From Chryseobacterium populi (GTDB lineage Bacteria > Bacteroidota > Bacteroidia > Flavobacteriales > Weeksellaceae), in NCBI RefSeq assembly GCF_000282115.1, contig NZ_AKJY01000026.1, positions 1 to 38,244 of the forward strand: a stretch of DNA of 38,244 bases, in the 5' to 3' direction. A program made the position numbers and the translations under genes. Positions 16,278 to 24,438 of the stretch are shown in pieces; position 1 is the stretch's first letter; each line of letters opens with the position of its first letter. The notes under the pieces were generated by a model. That model was given only the letters and a program-made list of their open reading frames with translations. It made no database searches and was not told where the DNA came from.

Positions 16278-16841
16278 TCATTTTACATCCGCACGTATTC
16301 TGCTCAGGCTCACCTGTGTAATGCCCAGATAAGAGGCAATATGTCCCAGCTGAACCCTTCTTAAAAGGTCAGGCTTGTCATGCACAAGATCTTTATAGCG
16401 TTCTGAGGCTGTTTTAAACTGTCTTGAAATGATTAACTCTTCAGTCTTTACCAACTCCTTTTCAGCAAATTTTCTGCCCCAGTTGGCAATATGAATATCT
16501 TCGTTAAAAAGCTTTCTTAGGCTTCCGGTTTCCAGTTTGTACAATTCGCAGTCTTCCAGAAGCTCAATGCTTTCGTAGCCGGGCAGGTCTTCCACATAAC
16601 TTTTCATGGAGATCACGGTCTGACCTTCACTTCCAAACCAGAAGGTGATGTCATTTTCACCGGTAGAAGCATAAGCGCGGATGATTCCCTTTTTTATAAA
16701 GTAAATAAAAGGGATTACCTTATTAGCTTCCATCAGGCAAAAGTGCTTTGGATACCGGATTTCCGTGATATGTTTTTTCAGGCGTGATCTGGAATTTTCC
16801 GGAAGAGCGGATATAGAATTAATAATTTCGTCGATACTCAT
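16278..16841 (-). CDS. Crp/Fnr-family transcription regulator
   Basis: 187 residues from the ATG at 16839-16841; an upstream TTG at 16854-16856 was rejected as weaker. The N-terminal half is a cyclic nucleotide-binding-like beta barrel (IPFIYFIKKGIIRAYAST, then FWFGSEGQTVISMKSYV). A long dimer helix (about 115-150) follows, and then a C-terminal winged helix with the recognition element HIASYLGITQVSLSRIRAD. No iron-sulphur cysteines of the FNR kind are visible and the ligand-binding arginine/serine pair is not obvious, so its signal is unknown. Bacteroidota encode many such Crp-like proteins near exporters. It could regulate the SMR exporter lying behind it. Confidence 0.85.
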   Translation of the reverse strand: MSIDEIINSISALPENSRSRLKKHITEIRYPKHFCLMEANKVIPFIYFIKKGIIRAYASTGENDITFWFGSEGQTVISMKSYVEDLPGYESIELLEDCELYKLETGSLRKLFNEDIHIANWGRKFAEKELVKTEELIISRQFKTASERYKDLVHDKPDLLRRVQLGHIASYLGITQVSLSRIRADVK

Positions 16842-16923
16842 AAAACAACATTGCAATAACTCAAAAATATCAGTTTTTTAGATTCAATAAAAGAAAAAAT
16901 ACCATCAATTTATTATTTAATTA

Positions 16924-17171
16924 ATTTAGGTAACTATAGCCTATTTTATACTCAGTATTTTTTTATAAACGCAAAGTTTTTAAAATCCAACTGCTATATT
17001 TTAAGAAAAAGTAAAGAAAAGCAGTAAGGCTGCTATGAAATATTCTTATGAAAATCTATTAATCAATTAAAAAACTTTGCTCACCTTAGATCATTTTCTT
17101 TGCGATATAAAAACCGATCATTGAAAGAACCCTAAAACAATATGTGTAAAATAGGCTATAGTTATCTTAAT
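16924..17171. mobile_element. MITE-like AT-rich element with 25-bp terminal inverted repeats
   Basis: The ends are inverted copies of each other: 16924-16948 and 17147-17171 match at 23 of 25 positions, and the inner 18 bases (TAACTATAGCCTATTTTA) are perfect. Inside is a second, nested pair (GCAAAGTTTTT at 16971-16981, complement at 17070-17080) and a small hairpin (AGCAG/CTGCT, 17020-17034). There is no open reading frame of note in the 248 bp. This is the form of a non-autonomous miniature element or a cruciform-forming repeat. No clear target-site duplication was identified, so the mobile nature is inference. It occupies part of the 595-bp gene-free stretch 16842-17436; the rest is AT-rich and holds one operator and one promoter. 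Confidence 0.55.
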
Positions 17172-17197
17172 GTAAATTTTATTAAAATAATTTTAGA

Positions 17198-17210
17198 TAA
17201 ACGTTTAACC
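17198..17210. promoter_or_regulatory. Probable LacI-family operator 1
   Basis: TAAACGTTTAACC; the first ten bases form a perfect palindrome with central CG, the usual form of LacI-family sites. The same 13 bases recur at 18453-18465. This copy lies about 240 bp before the lacI start and 27 bp after the MITE-like element. Confidence 0.65.
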
Positions 17211-17408
17211 ATAATTTATCTGTACTATATTTTTAAACTTAATATTCATTTAACATTAAATTAATGTGATAAAAATATTGATTTTTATATAACTGAATAT
17301 CAATTGTTTATGTTGTTTTTATTTTCTATTTCAAAAAGTCGCGAAAATACAATTAATTTTCAGATGACCAAAAAAATAAGCCTATTGTTTTATTGATAAT
17401 TTATGAAA

Positions 17409-17416
17409 TACTTTTG
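17409..17416 (+). promoter_or_regulatory. lacI promoter, -7 box TACTTTTG
   Basis: Exact TAnnTTTG match ending 21 nt before the TTG start. A TTG at 17385-17387, 21 nt upstream, fits the -33 element. Confidence 0.65.
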
Positions 17417-17436
17417 CAGGGTAAAAAACTGATCCT

Positions 17437-18432
17437 TTGAAAAGAGCTTCCATAAAAGATATTGCGAGAATTGCAGGTGTTTCCGTTGCAACGGTATCTT
17501 ATGTCCTGAACAAAAAAGAAGGAAGCAGGATAAGTGACACGACCAGGAAAAAAATTTTTGAAGTTGCTGAAACGATTAATTACACGCCGAATAAAATTGC
17601 AAAAAGCCTGAAAATGAGTAAGAGTAAGCTTTTAGGGCTTATCCTTGCCGATATTTCAAATGATTTTTATTCAAGTATTGCCCGGTGTATAGAAGATGAA
17701 GCCATGAAACTGGGGTATACGCTTTTAATCGGAAGCTCGGATGAAACACCTGAAAAATTTAAAAAGCTGACAGAACTCTTCTCTGAACAGCAGGTCGACG
17801 GAATGATTGTAGCTCCTGTCGTTAATTCAGATGATGCAATTAATAAACTGATCAAAGAAGAATATCCTATTGTTACGATTGATCGTTACCTTAAAAATGT
17901 TAATATCCCGGGAGTTGTGATTAATAATACTGAGATTTCGGAATACATATGCAGCTATTTAACGGAAAAAAAATTCGAAGAAATTATTTATGTGGGCTAT
18001 GATACAAAACTTCCCCATTTGCTGGACCGGCAGGAAGGGTTTGATAAACGTATCTCTTCAGCAGTAAATTATAAAAAAGTTTTAACAGGACTGCATAATA
18101 TTGCTGAAGAGGTGTATGAAGGCCTTGAAAATAATTTAGACCTTTCTAAAAAAACAGCTTTATATTTTTCGAGTAATAAACTGGGGATTGCCGGGCTACG
18201 TTATCTTTTGAAACATAGAATAAAAGTTCCTGAAGATGTATCTGTAATCGCTTTTGATGAAACGGAAGCTTACCGTCTTTTTCCAACAGAAATAAGTTTC
18301 GTTCAGCAACCTTTAATGGATATGGCTAAAGAAGCGGTAAGACTTATTGACAGTCAGATTAATAATTACATTAACGATGGTGAAAAAGTGATTTTTCCTG
18401 CTCAGTTAATGGCTAAGGATTCTGTCAGATAA
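17437..18432 (+). CDS. LacI-family transcription repressor of the sugar cluster
   Basis: 331 residues, the normal length of this family. It starts with TTG: an in-frame stop lies at 17422-17424, and the helix-turn-helix begins directly after it (KRASIKDIARIAGVSVATVS, residues 2-21), so no other start fits. The DNA-binding domain with hinge helix covers about 1-60. The effector domain follows, with SKLLGLILADISNDFY at its beginning and EDVSVIAFDETEAYRLF near 270. The effector should be a sugar or sugar phosphate of the pathway encoded downstream. Two identical TAAACGTTTAACC sites flank the gene, suggesting autoregulation and control of the kinase-to-epimerase genes. Confidence 0.92.
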   Translation: MKRASIKDIARIAGVSVATVSYVLNKKEGSRISDTTRKKIFEVAETINYTPNKIAKSLKMSKSKLLGLILADISNDFYSSIARCIEDEAMKLGYTLLIGSSDETPEKFKKLTELFSEQQVDGMIVAPVVNSDDAINKLIKEEYPIVTIDRYLKNVNIPGVVINNTEISEYICSYLTEKKFEEIIYVGYDTKLPHLLDRQEGFDKRISSAVNYKKVLTGLHNIAEEVYEGLENNLDLSKKTALYFSSNKLGIAGLRYLLKHRIKVPEDVSVIAFDETEAYRLFPTEISFVQQPLMDMAKEAVRLIDSQINNYINDGEKVIFPAQLMAKDSVR

Positions 18433-18451
18433 AAATTTTTTAATCATTTAA

Positions 18452-18465
18452 TTAAACGTTTAACC
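18452..18465. promoter_or_regulatory. Probable LacI-family operator 2, adjoining the kinase start
   Basis: The perfect 12-bp palindrome TTAAACGTTTAA (18452-18463) is followed by CC, repeating the 13-mer of operator 1. Only one base separates the 13-mer from the kinase ATG. No TAnnTTTG box lies in the 34-bp gap, so repressor bound here might block transcription coming from the lacI promoter. Confidence 0.7.
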
Positions 18466-18466
18466 T

Positions 18467-19369
18467 ATGACAAATAAAAAACCTTATATCGTTTGTTTCG
18501 GAGAAGTGCTCTGGGATATTTTCCCTGAGGGAGCCAAGGCCGGTGGTGCACCATTCAATGTTGCCTATCATGTATACAAAACAGGAACTGATGTGAAAAT
18601 GCTCAGCAGAGTCGGAAATGATGAACTGGGAAAACAGCTAACCGATCAGATTAAAGATTGGGGAATTACAGCAGATTACATTCAGATCGATCAGGAACAT
18701 CCTACAAGTACTGTTATAGCTAAGATTGATGAGCATAATGAAGCCAGTTATGAAATTATCAATCATGTAGCCTGGGATTATATTGATTTTTTGCCGGAAC
18801 ATAAGCAATTGATTTCCGAAGCCGAAGCTTTTGTTTTCGGAAGCCTGTCTGCAAGGAATCCTAAAACCAGGGAAACTCTTCTGAAGCTTCTCGAGTTTTC
18901 AAAGCTCAGAATATTTGATGTTAACTTCAGACCTCCGTTCATTGATATTGAGCTGATCAAAGAACTTTTACATAAAGCAGATATCGTGAAAATGAATAAA
19001 GCGGAAATGCGTATGATTATGGAGTTTCTGAGTGAAGAATATGTAACAGAAGATGAAAGCGCAACCTTTATTCAGGATCATTTCAATATCAGGGAAATTG
19101 TTTTGACCAAAGGAAGTAAAGGAGCCAGGTATTTTGTAGGGAACAGGAACTATGGTTTTTCTGCTGTTTCAATTCAGATAGCGGATACCGTAGGGAGCGG
19201 AGATGCATTTTTATCAGGATTTCTTTCAAAAAGAATTCAGGGGAAAAGTGTAGAAGAGATCATGACAGAGGCTATAATGCTTGGTGCATTTATTACCTCA
19301 AAAGCCGGTGCCTGCCCTGATTATGATGATGAAGAATTTCAACAGTTTAAAACACAAAATATTGTATAA
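18467..19369 (+). CDS. PfkB-family carbohydrate kinase, fructokinase-like
   Basis: Cytosolic kinase, predicted to phosphorylate fructose or a related ketose with ATP. The 300 residues match the length of fructokinases. The N-terminal signature is CFGEVLWDIFPEGAKAGGAP (10-29) with the sugar-binding GGAPFNVA, a sequence style typical of bacterial fructokinases. DVNFRPP near residue 148 is also characteristic. The C-terminal PfkB signature is DTVGSGDAFLSGFL (about 237-250), with the catalytic aspartate in GSGDAF. It is the first gene after the repressor; the MFS gene follows after 19 nt. The epimerase further down suggests that it phosphorylates the product of epimerisation. Substrate assignment is inference. 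Confidence 0.9.
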   Translation: MTNKKPYIVCFGEVLWDIFPEGAKAGGAPFNVAYHVYKTGTDVKMLSRVGNDELGKQLTDQIKDWGITADYIQIDQEHPTSTVIAKIDEHNEASYEIINHVAWDYIDFLPEHKQLISEAEAFVFGSLSARNPKTRETLLKLLEFSKLRIFDVNFRPPFIDIELIKELLHKADIVKMNKAEMRMIMEFLSEEYVTEDESATFIQDHFNIREIVLTKGSKGARYFVGNRNYGFSAVSIQIADTVGSGDAFLSGFLSKRIQGKSVEEIMTEAIMLGAFITSKAGACPDYDDEEFQQFKTQNIV

Positions 19370-19388
19370 TCTTAAAAAAACACATCCT

Positions 19389-20630
19389 ATGAAATCAGTA
19401 AAATTTACCGAAAAAAAGTACCTGCTTGTACTTGCATTTGTGATCTCATTATTTTTTTTCTGGGCAATTGCCCTTACGATGGGTGATGTACTGAATAAGC
19501 ACTTTCAGAATGTCCTTCATATTTCTAAGTCAAAATCAGGACTCGTACAGCTTTCAATTTTCGGAGCTTATGCCCTGATGGGAATTCCTGCCGGGCTTTT
19601 CATGAAAAAATTCGGCTACAAGATGGGAGTTATCTTAGGATTGACTTTATTTGCAGGTGGATGCTTTCTTTTTGTTCCTGCTGCGGACCAGACATCTTTT
19701 GGATTTTTCAGAATTGCCCTTTTCATTCTTGCATTGGGAATGGCAACGCTTGAGACGGTAGCCCACCCCTTTGTAGCGGCACTTGGAGATGAAAGAACCA
19801 GTGATCAGAGAGTTAATTTCGCACAGTCTTTCAATGGTTTGGGTGCGATAGTAGGACCTTTATTGGGTGGTTTCTTTATTTTTGGTGGAGCTGCCGAAGA
19901 TAATTCTTTAGATTCAGTAAAAAATCTTTATACATGGATTGGCGTTGTTGTACTTGTTCTCGCCATTATTTTTACCTTTATCAAGGTTCCGGATTTAAAA
20001 GATCCGCATGCCGAAGAAATAGAACTGCTTGAACATACCACCGGAGAGAGTACAGAAACAGTCAATGTAAAAGCACCACTTTGGAAGCAAAGACATTTTG
20101 TTTTTGCAGTTATAGCCCAGTTTTTTAATGTAGCTGCACAAGGCGGGACCTGGGCATTCTTTATCAATTATGGGGTAGAAAAGATGCACCTGCAGGAAAC
20201 CCAGGCTTCCTATTATTTCTCCTTAAGCATGGCAATGATGATGGTGGGTAGATTTGTCGGGACTTTCCTGATGAGATATATTGCTCCCAATAAAGTACTG
20301 GCCATTTTCACGGTCTGTAATATTATTCTTTGCTTAATTATTTCCCAAAGTTTCGGCTGGGTATCTTTTATCAGTTTAATACTGTTAAATTTATTCTTAA
20401 GTGTAATGTATCCTACCATTTTCAGCCTTGGTTTGAAAAAATTAGGGGGAAAGGTTCAGCAGGCTTCCTCATTCCTGGTAATGGCCATGTTTGGCGGGGC
20501 TTTCTTTACCCCGATTATGGGTAAAATTGCGGAAAAAGATGTAGCTCACTCTTATCTGTTGCCAATCATTTGCTACGTCATCATTGTTCTGTTTGCTGTG
20601 AAATACTACAAACCTAAAACAATTAAGTAA
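19389..20630 (+). CDS. FucP-type MFS sugar/proton symporter
   Basis: Inner-membrane sugar importer of 413 residues with 12 predicted transmembrane helices. The ATG at 19389 gives a normal MFS N-terminus (KYLLVLAFVISLFFFWAIALTMGDVLNKHFQ), like the fucose/glucose-galactose FucP branch, where the helix-1 acidic residue and the NKHFQ stretch are typical. The open frame reaches further up into the kinase gene, but that start was rejected. GIPAGLFMKKFGYKMGV is the loop 2-3 motif, and ETVAHPFVAALGDE lies in helix 5. It starts 19 nt after the kinase stop and ends 2 nt before the porin ATG, so an operon is near certain. The transported sugar is not known. Confidence 0.9.
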   Translation: MKSVKFTEKKYLLVLAFVISLFFFWAIALTMGDVLNKHFQNVLHISKSKSGLVQLSIFGAYALMGIPAGLFMKKFGYKMGVILGLTLFAGGCFLFVPAADQTSFGFFRIALFILALGMATLETVAHPFVAALGDERTSDQRVNFAQSFNGLGAIVGPLLGGFFIFGGAAEDNSLDSVKNLYTWIGVVVLVLAIIFTFIKVPDLKDPHAEEIELLEHTTGESTETVNVKAPLWKQRHFVFAVIAQFFNVAAQGGTWAFFINYGVEKMHLQETQASYYFSLSMAMMMVGRFVGTFLMRYIAPNKVLAIFTVCNIILCLIISQSFGWVSFISLILLNLFLSVMYPTIFSLGLKKLGGKVQQASSFLVMAMFGGAFFTPIMGKIAEKDVAHSYLLPIICYVIIVLFAVKYYKPKTIK

Positions 20631-20632
20631 CA

Positions 20633-22039
20633 ATGAAAAGTGGAGTATTAAAAGGCTGTTTATGGGTGTTACTCATATTCAGCCAGGTTACTTATGCCCA
20701 GATTGTGATTACCAATAAAGATTTTTCATTTGGGACGACAGGCAGAATAGGGGCTGCTTATTCACCGAATGCAGATGGCAGAACGGGCAGACAGCTGAAT
20801 CTTAATAACCAGGGATCTTTGGGTGGCAGGATGGATCAGGGTGATTATGTTGATTTTTTACCGGCTTTTCATTTTTCGCCGGTAGTGGGAAGTGACAGTA
20901 CAAAAAGCACAAAAATTGATATGCAGGCCAGGCTGAGTTTTTATTCAGGCGGGACTTTCCTGGGAAATGTAGATTCAAAATCAAATCAGGGAATGATTAT
21001 AGCGTTGCCTGAAGCATTTGTTGAAGCCAGAAATATTATGGGAAGCGACTGGGATGTCTGGGCGGGATCAAGATGGTTAAGATATGACGATGTACATATT
21101 GCAGATTACTTTTATTTTGATGATCATTCCGCAACAGGCTGGGGAGTAAGGCATAAAAATATGAGGTTCTCAATGTTTTTCCCGGCAGCAATAGATACTG
21201 TTGCCAGCAATTCAACCCCATACTCTTATACCAATATCATCAGTGGGGCAAAAAACCTTATCTACAGACAAAGGGAAGTATTTGTTTTAGAACATACAAT
21301 TCCTTTTAAAAACAGCAATAAGCTTAAAATTTTAGCTGAGTTTCATAATGTAAACAAATCTGGAAAAAACTCTGTAGAACAATACCCATCGGACAAAGGC
21401 TGGGTTTTTGGAGCAAAATTAAATACAAATCTCAAAACAAAACTTCCGGGATCATTTAACCAGGTTTCACTGAGATACGGATCCGGAATTGCCAACGGCG
21501 GAGATGGCGGAAATACGCAGACCTGGAGAACCTACGGAGCTCCGGATGAAGAAACCCAAACCTATAAAGGGGCCTATTCTTTAACGGCGGTTGAACATAT
21601 TCTGTTAAACCTTTCCAACAGATGGTCTTTAAATGCTTATGCAGTCTATACACAGAGTAAAGGCGGAGCAGACAGTAATGATAAAGCTCTTGATTATTAT
21701 AAAAGAAATATTTTCAACAAGAAATCCGAATTTAATACCGGATTAAGGGCAACCTATTATTTTAATAACTGGTTTCATATTGTTTCAGAATTGCATTATG
21801 CTTCAAGAAAAGACGGGAATCAGGACCCTGCATCAATGGTTAAGCTGGTTTTAGCTCCCACTATTGTTCCGACAGCAGAAAGAAGCGTCTGGGCAAGACC
21901 TCACATCAGATTAATTGCTGAAGTTTCAAGATATAATAATCAGGCGGTCAACAGCCTTTATTCTCCATTTTTACAACAGTCCGGAACGAAAAGATTCGGA
22001 ATCTACCTCGGAGTTAGAACCGAATGGTGGGTTTTTTAA
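20633..22039 (+). CDS. LamB/maltoporin-type outer-membrane sugar porin
   Basis: A 468-residue outer-membrane beta-barrel with a signal peptide (MKSGVLKGCLWVLLIFSQVTYAQ). The mature protein alternates aromatic and polar residues. It contains the maltoporin-like block DVWAGSRWLRYDDVHIADYF, where LamB porins have the conserved WAGKRYY.R.DVHI segment that leads to strand and loop 3. The chain ends in VRTEWWVF, with a terminal phenylalanine as in BAM-assembled barrels. Bacteroidota usually take up glycans with SusCD; a LamB-type porin for a small sugar is less usual. The gene starts 2 nt after the MFS stop, so outer- and inner-membrane entry are co-expressed. Confidence 0.82.
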   Translation: MKSGVLKGCLWVLLIFSQVTYAQIVITNKDFSFGTTGRIGAAYSPNADGRTGRQLNLNNQGSLGGRMDQGDYVDFLPAFHFSPVVGSDSTKSTKIDMQARLSFYSGGTFLGNVDSKSNQGMIIALPEAFVEARNIMGSDWDVWAGSRWLRYDDVHIADYFYFDDHSATGWGVRHKNMRFSMFFPAAIDTVASNSTPYSYTNIISGAKNLIYRQREVFVLEHTIPFKNSNKLKILAEFHNVNKSGKNSVEQYPSDKGWVFGAKLNTNLKTKLPGSFNQVSLRYGSGIANGGDGGNTQTWRTYGAPDEETQTYKGAYSLTAVEHILLNLSNRWSLNAYAVYTQSKGGADSNDKALDYYKRNIFNKKSEFNTGLRATYYFNNWFHIVSELHYASRKDGNQDPASMVKLVLAPTIVPTAERSVWARPHIRLIAEVSRYNNQAVNSLYSPFLQQSGTKRFGIYLGVRTEWWVF

Positions 22040-22056
22040 TAAAAAATTAAATTAAA

Positions 22057-22896
22057 ATGAATATAAAATTGGGAGCTTCGCTTCTTTCATGGATCACACC
22101 GGCCTGGAATGCCGAAGCAGGAAAATATGCCATCGAAAAAACAGCAAAGGCAGGTTTTGATCTGATTGAAATTTTATTACCCGCATCAATGGATTTTAAT
22201 GTTAAAGAAGTTAAGAAACAACTTCAGGACAACAGGTTGGATGCAGTCTGCTCATTCAACCTTCCGAAAGAAGCCCATATTGCATTTTATCCTGAAGCAG
22301 CAGAACAATTGATAAAAAAAGCGGTAGATAAAGCTTCAGACCTGGAAACCGATTTTCTCGGTGGTGTTTTACATGGTGGAATCGGGGTTTTTTCAGGAAA
22401 TCCCTTAACGGAGAACGAAGCAGATATCATTGCCGAAGTCTGGGCTAAGATTGCTGATCATGCTAAAACCAGAGGGGTAAATATCGGCATCGAGCCTATC
22501 AACAGGTATGAAACCTATGTTTGTAACACCGCAAAAAATGTTCTCGATCTGATTGAAAAGACAGGAAAACAAAATCTGTTTCTGCATCTGGATACTTTCC
22601 ATATGAATATAGAGGAAAATAATTTTTATGATCCTGTCATTTTAGCAGGAAAAAAACTGAAGCATGTTCATATTACAGAATCCCACCGTGGAATGCCGGG
22701 AGAAGGAACCGTAAACTGGGATGAATTTTTCCGTGCTTTAAAAGAAATAGATTTTGAAGGAACTCTGGTGCTGGAAAATTTCTCATCATCAGTTCCCGGG
22801 ATGCAGCAGGTCGTTTCTCTATGGCAAAAATCCCCACACGATGCAGAAGAGCTTGCTGCAGGCAGTTTACAATTTATGAAAAACCATATTAATTAA
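22057..22896 (+). CDS. Ketose 3-epimerase (D-tagatose/D-psicose 3-epimerase family)
   Basis: A cytosolic TIM-barrel enzyme of 279 residues. The metal-binding catalytic residues are Glu146 (GIEPINRYE), Asp179 (LHLDTFHMNIEE), His205 (HVHITESHRG) and Glu240 (LVLENF), with Arg211 nearby. Their spacing (33, 26, 35, and +6 for Arg) is the same as in Pseudomonas cichorii D-tagatose 3-epimerase (Glu152, Asp185, His211, Glu246, Arg217). The phrases DTFHMNIEE and ESHRGxPGEG are hallmarks of this family. Predicted reaction: reversible C3 epimerisation of a free ketose, for example D-allulose to D-fructose. It is the last gene of the operon, and a terminator follows. Hydroxypyruvate isomerase or inosose dehydratase relatives are less likely given these motifs. 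Confidence 0.87.
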   Translation: MNIKLGASLLSWITPAWNAEAGKYAIEKTAKAGFDLIEILLPASMDFNVKEVKKQLQDNRLDAVCSFNLPKEAHIAFYPEAAEQLIKKAVDKASDLETDFLGGVLHGGIGVFSGNPLTENEADIIAEVWAKIADHAKTRGVNIGIEPINRYETYVCNTAKNVLDLIEKTGKQNLFLHLDTFHMNIEENNFYDPVILAGKKLKHVHITESHRGMPGEGTVNWDEFFRALKEIDFEGTLVLENFSSSVPGMQQVVSLWQKSPHDAEELAAGSLQFMKNHIN

Positions 22897-22905
22897 ATTC
22901 TGATG

Positions 22906-22932
22906 AAAGTCTTTCCTTTACGGGAAGGCTTT
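22906..22932 (+). terminator. Terminator of the sugar operon
   Basis: AAAGTCTTTCC pairs with GGGAAGGCTTT (two G-T) around a 5-nt loop, followed by TTTATTTT. Confidence 0.75.
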
Positions 22933-22980
22933 TTATTTTAAATCTTTTAACAATACCCTTAAAGACCAATTTTGTTTTAG

Positions 22981-22988
22981 TAACTTTG
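22981..22988 (+). promoter_or_regulatory. era -7 box TAACTTTG
   Basis: Exact TAnnTTTG match ending 21 nt before the era ATG. Confidence 0.6.
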
Positions 22989-23008
22989 CAGTCCGTAATA
23001 TAATTTTT

Positions 23009-23884
23009 ATGCACAAAGCAGGATTTGTCAATATCGTTGGAAAGCCAAATGCCGGAAAATCTACCTTACTCAATCAGTTGATGGGAGAGAAACTGGCTAT
23101 TGTAACCCAAAAGGCCCAGACAACACGCCACAGAATTTTTGGAATTTATAATGAAGAAGACTTACAGATTGTATTTTCTGATACTCCAGGAGTATTAGAT
23201 CCGAAATACGGTTTACAGGAAAAAATGATGGATTTTGTAAAGGATTCTTTACAGGATGCCGATGTTTTTTTATTCATTGTGGACGTTACCGACAAAGCGG
23301 AACCTTCAGAATTTTTGATTGAGAAACTTAACAAAATCCCTGTTCCCGTATTGCTTCTGTTGAATAAAGTAGATCAAACAGACCAGGCCGGGCTTGAAAA
23401 ACTGGTTGAAGACTGGCACAACAGGATTCCTAAGGCAGAGATTCTTCCTATTTCAGCTTTGAATGCCTTCAATACGGAGGTTATTCTTCCGAAATTGAAA
23501 TCAATGCTTCCTGAAAATCCACCTTATTATGATAAAGATATGTACACAGACAAACCGGAAAGGTTTTTTGTGAATGAGGCTATCCGTGAAAAAATTCTTC
23601 TGAACTATGATAAAGAAATCCCTTATTCTGTGGAAGTGGTGACTGAGCAATTCAAGGAAAAAGAAGGGATTATTTTTATAGATTCGATCATTTATGTAGA
23701 AAGAGATACCCAAAAAGGAATTATTATCGGACATAAGGGAGAAGCTATCAAAAAAGTGGGAACAGAAGCGAGGCTTGATCTTGAAAAATTCTTCACCAAA
23801 AAAATTCACCTGAATCTATTTGTTAAAGTGAAAAAAGACTGGCGTAAAAATGACAGGGATTTAAAAAATTTCGGTTATAGATAA
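23009..23884 (+). CDS. era: GTPase Era
   Basis: Essential GTPase that helps 30S ribosome assembly near the 3' end of 16S rRNA. The 291 residues match the family (about 300). G1 is GKPNAGKS (11-18), the effector region is KAQTTRHRI, G3 is SDTPG, G4 is NKVD and G5 is SAL. The C-terminal KH domain contains IIIGHKGEAIKKVG (around residue 250) and binds rRNA. The gene has its own -7 box and stands alone; the usual neighbours rnc or recO are absent. Confidence 0.96.
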   Translation: MHKAGFVNIVGKPNAGKSTLLNQLMGEKLAIVTQKAQTTRHRIFGIYNEEDLQIVFSDTPGVLDPKYGLQEKMMDFVKDSLQDADVFLFIVDVTDKAEPSEFLIEKLNKIPVPVLLLLNKVDQTDQAGLEKLVEDWHNRIPKAEILPISALNAFNTEVILPKLKSMLPENPPYYDKDMYTDKPERFFVNEAIREKILLNYDKEIPYSVEVVTEQFKEKEGIIFIDSIIYVERDTQKGIIIGHKGEAIKKVGTEARLDLEKFFTKKIHLNLFVKVKKDWRKNDRDLKNFGYR

Positions 23885-23926
23885 ACGAAATCATTCATAA
23901 TCAATATTGTTTTTAAAGATTTTTAT

Positions 23927-23934
23927 TATCTTTA
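23927..23934 (+). promoter_or_regulatory. DoxX gene promoter, -7 box TATCTTTA
   Basis: One mismatch from TAnnTTTG, ending 18 nt before the ATG at 23952. TTG at 23907-23909 lies 17 nt upstream and fits the -33 element. This supports the later start. Confidence 0.5.
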
Positions 23935-23951
23935 GTCTAAATTTTCATTAC

Positions 23952-24380
23952 ATGAATTATATTAACTCAAATTCTAACTCTGTAGTCAGAGATATTATTC
24001 TGTTAATTGTGAGAGTTTTTATTGGATTTGCTATGCTTTCTCACGGATTTCCAAAACTTCAGATGCTGCTGGAAGGCGGTGATATTAAATTCTTTGATTT
24101 TATCGGATTAGGCCCGAAAATATCGTTAATCCTTACTGTTTTTGCTGAGTTTGTATGCTCTATCCTTCTTATTTTAGGATTATTTACAAGGATAGCTCTC
24201 GGATTTTTAATTTTTACAATGATTATTGCCGTTTCTATGGTACATGGTGCCGATCCTTTCGATAAGATGGAATTAGGATTAACTTATTTGTCAATATATC
24301 TTCTTTTAATCGCTTTCGGAGCCGGAAAAATATCGGTAGATCATATGATTGAAAAAAGAAAAAGAGCTTCAGACTGGTAA
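23952..24380 (+). CDS. DoxX-family membrane protein
   Basis: 142 residues from the ATG at 23952; a TTG start at 23907 would lie in the promoter. Four transmembrane helices are visible: IILLIVRVFIGFAMLSHGFPK, ISLILTVFAEFVCSILLILGL, IALGFLIFTMIIAVSMV and GLTYLSIYLLLIAFGAG. The pattern RVFIGFAMLSHGFPKL in helix 1 and the following loop are typical of DoxX/SURF4-like proteins. The family is linked to respiration and redox stress in some bacteria, but its biochemical role is not established. It is monocistronic and ends in a palindromic terminator. Confidence 0.85.
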   Translation: MNYINSNSNSVVRDIILLIVRVFIGFAMLSHGFPKLQMLLEGGDIKFFDFIGLGPKISLILTVFAEFVCSILLILGLFTRIALGFLIFTMIIAVSMVHGADPFDKMELGLTYLSIYLLLIAFGAGKISVDHMIEKRKRASDW

Positions 24381-24403
24381 TTACAAGACAGCATATAAAA
24401 TAG

Positions 24404-24423
24404 AGAGCGTGAATTCATGCTCT
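24404..24423 (+). terminator. DoxX gene terminator
   Basis: A 20-bp palindrome, perfect but for one G-T (AGAGCGTGAA / TTCATGCTCT), is followed by TTTTTATTTT. It may also slow transcription leaving the convergent small peptide gene. Confidence 0.75.
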
Positions 24424-24438
24424 TTTTTATTTTGAAAA

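Noticed and set aside
19281..19388. Longer N-terminus for the MFS transporter, overlapping the kinase gene
   Set aside because: The extra 36 residues are out-of-frame kinase sequence with no membrane character; the ATG at 19389 gives a standard FucP-type start.
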